Shown piece by piece: positions 6,055 through 8,381 of a DNA stretch of 8,381 nucleotides; the first letter of the stretch is position 1; each line of letters starts with the position of its first letter. The position numbers and the translations under genes were made by a program. The stretch lies in NCBI GenBank assembly GCA_021323835.1, contig JAJPKI010000379.1, positions 1 through 8,381 of the forward strand. Reading direction: 5' to 3'. The notes beneath the pieces are model-generated. The model was not told where the DNA came from. It saw only the letters and a list, made by a program, of their open reading frames with translations, and did no database searches. The stretch comes from Verrucomicrobiota bacterium. GTDB lineage: Bacteria > Verrucomicrobiota > Verrucomicrobiia > Limisphaerales > UBA11358.

Positions 6055-7197
6055 ATGGCGAAAACTTTTCGCGTCGGGATGATTGGTTACCGCTTCATGG
6101 GGCGGGCGCACTCGAACGCCTGGCGGCAAGCTCCTAAATTTTTTCCACTCAAGGCGAACGTCGAGCTGCATACGATTTGCGGTCGCAATGCCGCGAACAC
6201 GCAAACGGCGCGCGCGCAACTTGGCTGGCAACACGCGACGACGGATTGGCGCGAAATTGTTGAGTCGCCGCTGATTGACATCGTGGACATTTCCGTGCCG
6301 CCGGATTTGCACGCGGAAATCGCCATCGCAGCCGCGAAAAATGGAAAACACATTTTGTGCGAAAAAGTTTTTGCGGTGAACGTGAAGCAAGCCGAACAAA
6401 TGCTCGCCGCCGCGACGAAGGCAAAAGTCGTTCACATGGTCTGCCACAATTACCGTCGCATTCCCGCAATTGTGCTCGCGAAAAAAATAATTGCCGAAGG
6501 CGCGCTTGGACGGATTTATCATTTTCGCGCGCGTTACGCGCAAGACAGATTGGCCGACCCGGAATTTCCGCTCGACTGGCGGTTGCAAAAAGATTCCAGC
6601 GGCGGCGGCGTTCACTACGACATCAATTCGCATATCATTGACCTCGGGCGTTATCTCGTCGGCGAGTTCAAGCAAGTTCTCGGATTGGTAAATACATTTA
6701 TTCCCGAACGGCCGCTTGCCGAGTCGCTCGCCAAAGGCCAGCGTAAAATGGGCAAGGTCGCCGTGCCGGATTCGGCGGCGTTTCTCGGCTGGATGGACAA
6801 CGGCGTGATGGCGAATCTCGAAGCGACGCGTTACGCACTTGGCCGAAAAAATCACATCGAAATCGAAATCAACGGCAGCAAAGGCTCGATATATTTTGAT
6901 TTCGAGGACATGAACGCGTTGAAATTTTACAACGGCGCCGACCCCGCCGACCGCCGCGGCTTCCGCGAAATTCAAGTTACCGAGCGCGATGGCATTCATC
7001 CTTATGTCGCCAATTGGTGGCCGCCGGGACACGGGCTTGGATACGAGCATACGTTCGTTCACACGATTGCCGATTTTGTGAACGCTTGCGCGGAAGGAAA
7101 ATCCGTCCAGCCGACATTTGAAGACGGTTTGAAAAATCAGCAAGTGCTCGCGGCGGTGGAAGAATCTTCAGCCAAAGGCAAATGGGCGAAGGTTTAA
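6055..7197 (+). CDS. Gfo/Idh/MocA-family NAD(P)-dependent sugar oxidoreductase
   Basis: Probably oxidises a sugar or polyol with NAD(P); cytoplasmic. It has 380 residues. The N-terminal Rossmann fold opens with VGMIGYRFMGRAHSNAW (7-23), followed by VDISVPPDLHAEIAIAA (77-93). The family EKP motif reads Glu103-Lys104-Val105, keeping the Lys but replacing the Pro. The substrate-site region is GGGVHYDINSHIIDLGRYL (183-201), with Asp189 and His193 in the usual places. The C-terminal domain contains ADRRGFREIQV and WPPGHGLGYEHTFVHTIADF. From memory the phrases resemble levoglucosan dehydrogenase and related myo-inositol-type dehydrogenases (AHS near the start, IPERPL, ADRRGFR), so a sugar lactone- or keto-forming step is plausible. 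The substrate cannot be set from sequence. No partner sugar genes lie nearby. No Shine-Dalgarno; the start is the first ATG below a good promoter. Confidence 0.92.
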   Translation: MAKTFRVGMIGYRFMGRAHSNAWRQAPKFFPLKANVELHTICGRNAANTQTARAQLGWQHATTDWREIVESPLIDIVDISVPPDLHAEIAIAAAKNGKHILCEKVFAVNVKQAEQMLAAATKAKVVHMVCHNYRRIPAIVLAKKIIAEGALGRIYHFRARYAQDRLADPEFPLDWRLQKDSSGGGVHYDINSHIIDLGRYLVGEFKQVLGLVNTFIPERPLAESLAKGQRKMGKVAVPDSAAFLGWMDNGVMANLEATRYALGRKNHIEIEINGSKGSIYFDFEDMNALKFYNGADPADRRGFREIQVTERDGIHPYVANWWPPGHGLGYEHTFVHTIADFVNACAEGKSVQPTFEDGLKNQQVLAAVEESSAKGKWAKV

Positions 7198-7207
7198 TTT
7201 TAATTTG

Positions 7208-7283
7208 GGTGGGGCGAGAGTCTCTCGCGCCCCGCTTAAAAATTTTGCTAAAAAATTAGGGCTCGACGGAGTCTCGCCCCACC
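7208..7283. repeat. Inverted repeat element between the oxidoreductase and DUF2721 genes
   Basis: The left arm GGTGGGGCGAGA (7208-7219) is the exact reverse complement of the right arm TCTCGCCCCACC (7272-7283). The likeness continues inward with mismatches and outward into an AATTT tract. The 52-bp centre is AT-rich around 7236-7257. The left arm can also fold on itself: GGGGC (7211-7215) with GCCCC (7229-7233). It may act as a transcription end for the upstream gene, but no T-run follows. It is related to the copy at 4951-4976. It looks like a small non-coding mobile or REP-like repeat. Confidence 0.7.
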
Positions 7284-7302
7284 TTAAATTGTCTTGTAAA
7301 TT

Positions 7303-7773
7303 ATGCCGCCAACGTCACTTGAACAAATCATTCCCGAATTGCGCGACGCCATCGGTCCGGTGATTTTGATTTCCGGCGTCGGTTTGTTGCTGCTCACGAT
7401 GACCAATCGTCTGGGCCGCGCGATTGACCGGTTGCGGCAATTAAAAGCGGAATTGCCAAAGCGCATGGAAAGCGAACGAGCGCAGGTGTTCGCGCAAGTT
7501 GAAATCATTTATCGCCGCGCAAAAATGATTCGCTTGAGCATCACATTGGCGGCATTGAGCGCCTTGCTGGCGGCATTATTGATCGTCACCTTGTTTATAA
7601 CGGCGTTATTGCAATGGCAGTCGGGATTGCTCATCGGAATTGTTTTTGTTGCTTCAATGGCTTCGCTGGCGACATCGCTCATCGCATTCATCTTCGATAT
7701 CAATCTTTCGCTGCACGCGTTGAAATTGGAATTGGAAGATTTGCAGAAAACGAAATCTGCGAATGCAATTTAA
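7303..7773 (+). CDS. DUF2721 family membrane protein
   Basis: A small inner-membrane protein of unknown function, 156 residues. The N-terminal phrase AIGPVILISGVGLLLLTMTN (16-35), followed by RLGRAIDRLRQLKAEL (36-51), is the hallmark of DUF2721. This is the first membrane segment (about 17-34) followed by a basic amphipathic stretch. A charged cytoplasmic-type loop (about 48-76, ending RRAKMIRLS) leads to two further membrane segments, about 78-102 and 108-131. A charged helical tail (LHALKLELEDLQ) closes the protein. The start is the first ATG of the frame, 19 bp after the inverted repeat, with no Shine-Dalgarno. It is followed 48 bp later by tRNA-Leu, whose promoter begins just after the stop codon. 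No neighbour suggests a job for it. Confidence 0.85.
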   Translation: MPPTSLEQIIPELRDAIGPVILISGVGLLLLTMTNRLGRAIDRLRQLKAELPKRMESERAQVFAQVEIIYRRAKMIRLSITLAALSALLAALLIVTLFITALLQWQSGLLIGIVFVASMASLATSLIAFIFDINLSLHALKLELEDLQKTKSANAI

Positions 7774-7774
7774 C

Positions 7775-7803
7775 TTGCCCGGCGCGTCGGCAACGCGTAT
7801 TAA
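7775..7803 (+). promoter_or_regulatory. Likely promoter of tRNA-Leu
   Basis: TTGCCC (7775-7780), 17-bp spacer, TATTAA (7798-7803). The expected start is near 7810, about 12 nt before the tRNA. The -35 begins two bases after the DUF2721 stop codon. Confidence 0.5.
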
Positions 7804-7821
7804 AATTGGTGCAAATCATTT

Positions 7822-7906
7822 GCCCACGTGGCGGAATTGGCAGACGCGCTAGATTCAGGTTCTAGTGAGTAAAATCATACAGGTTCAAGTCCTGTCGTGG
7901 GCACCA
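7822..7906 (+). tRNA. tRNA-Leu (anticodon CAG)
   Basis: Decodes CUG leucine codons. The full cloverleaf can be drawn. Acceptor GCCCACG (7822-7828) pairs with CGTGGGC (7896-7902), then discriminator A and an encoded CCA (7904-7906). The anticodon stem CTAGA/TCTAG (7849-7853, 7861-7865) encloses loop TTCAGGT with CAG at 7856-7858 and G37. A long class II variable arm (7866-7878, TGA/TCA stem) fits leucine. T stem ACAGG/CCTGT with loop TTCAAGT (7884-7890). All stems are perfect where checked. Confidence 0.97.
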
Positions 7907-7928
7907 CTTCGATAATCCATAATGAAAC

Positions 7929-7957
7929 CGATGTTTTTTCGAAACATCGTCTTTTTT
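7929..7957 (+). terminator. Rho-independent terminator after tRNA-Leu
   Basis: Stem CGATGTTT (7929-7936) and AAACATCG (7942-7949), 8 bp perfect with a 5-nt loop, followed by TCTTTTTT (7950-7957). It sits 22 nt after the tRNA and would end its transcript. Confidence 0.75.
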
Positions 7958-8065
7958 GAACCAAAAGTTACAACAGTTTTTTACAACAAATCCGAGGAAA
8001 TTTGTTTCCATCCGACAATGTTTAACCGTGTTGAATCGGCATCATCTCGTCTGTCGTCGCAAGAC
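7958..8065. other. AT-rich gap between the tRNA terminator and the right-edge gene
   Basis: No gene is supported here. One short inverted repeat is visible, AACAAAT (7985-7991) with ATTTGTT (8000-8006) around an 8-nt loop. It lacks a T-run on either side, so its role in ending the leftward gene is doubtful. Confidence 0.3.
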
Positions 8066-8380
8066 TTACGTTGCAATTTCGAAATCACTCTTTGCCCGAT
8101 ATTCCAAAGCGTCTTGAATTTCTTTTTTTAACTCTCCGCTGGCGTAAAAATCTTTCATCGCCTGAAAAAGAACTTTTTTCAAAAAGCTCATTCCCTCTTC
8201 GGATGTGTCGTAATTGGTTGTATTGAACCATCCTAGAACCGTATTCAGACAATTTTTATTATTTTTGAGAACAAGTTCGTATGTTGAGGCGGGAGGCAAT
8301 CGCGTCCATCCTGTAATCGGAGAATAAAATAAATTTCCGATTTGATTTTGAATTTGCAATGGAATGTAAAATTGTTTTCC
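8066..8380 (-). CDS. Hypothetical protein, 3' part only
   Basis: I do not recognise a family. The minus-strand frame is open from the right edge (8380) to the TAA at 8068-8066 and gives the last 104 residues of a longer protein. A TTG at 8359 is in frame, but the residues before it (GKQFYIP) read as normal coding, so the start probably lies outside the window. The visible part is soluble: an aromatic-rich stretch (FYSPITGWTRLPPASTYEL), then amphipathic helices (about 60-100) with FLKKVLFQAMKDFYASGELK and a charged end. GC is low (about 30-38% on the lines counted), unlike the genes left of the tRNA. It may belong to DNA acquired next to tRNA-Leu. Confidence 0.6.
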   Translation of the reverse strand, partial: GKQFYIPLQIQNQIGNLFYSPITGWTRLPPASTYELVLKNNKNCLNTVLGWFNTTNYDTSEEGMSFLKKVLFQAMKDFYASGELKKEIQDALEYRAKSDFEIAT

Positions 8381-8381
8381 A

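Noticed and set aside
6046..7143. A 365-codon open frame antisense to the oxidoreductase gene
   Set aside because: The plus-strand gene has clear family motifs; the antisense frame is a by-product of GC-rich codon use and shows no domain.
7208..7257. A classical terminator after the oxidoreductase gene
   Set aside because: A GC-rich stem exists, but no T-run follows it, and the sequence is better explained as an arm of the repeat element.
7922..8131. A 69-codon plus-strand open frame after tRNA-Leu
   Set aside because: It runs through the terminator hairpin and overlaps the end of the better-looking leftward gene.
1..8381. CRISPR array or phage genes
   Set aside because: No regularly spaced direct repeats and no integrase, capsid or tail motifs were found in any frame I read.

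Overview
The window looks like chromosomal DNA of a Gram-negative bacterium: lpxD (lipid A synthesis) is present. Most genes are GC-rich (roughly 55-70% where I counted by hand) and most starts lack a Shine-Dalgarno sequence. The gene style and a palindromic GGTGGGRCGAG repeat fit a Verrucomicrobiota (Pedosphaera/Limisphaerales-like) genome. That assignment is an impression, not proof. No phage or plasmid genes and no CRISPR array were seen.

Layout, left to right. A 5'-truncated lysS encodes class II lysyl-tRNA synthetase and carries an extra helical segment of about 120 residues between catalytic motifs 2 and 3. It is followed by a compact MazE/MazF-type toxin-antitoxin pair in which the antitoxin seems to lack its AbrB DNA-binding half. 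Next is an ABC-F ribosome-associated ATPase of YheS-like build. All four genes run rightward with short gaps and may be co-transcribed. Three of them act on translation: tRNA charging, RNA cleavage and ribosome rescue or protection. After a 136-bp gap with small hairpins come two abutting small genes, an unrecognised hydrophilic protein and a DUF5335-like protein. They converge on lpxD, which is read leftward.

lpxD and a Gfo/Idh/MocA sugar dehydrogenase gene diverge from a 59-bp spacer. This spacer holds two good sigma70-type promoters in opposite directions whose -10 hexamers overlap. An inverted repeat follows, related to a copy downstream of the DUF5335-like gene. Then come a DUF2721 membrane protein gene and a complete tRNA-Leu(CAG) with its own likely promoter and terminator. 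Beyond the tRNA the DNA drops to roughly 30-38% GC and holds the 3' end of an unrecognised leftward gene, possibly the edge of acquired DNA.

The most unusual items are the low-GC insertion block in lysS, the AbrB-less antitoxin, the symmetric bidirectional promoter, and the repeat family with three copies in the window.
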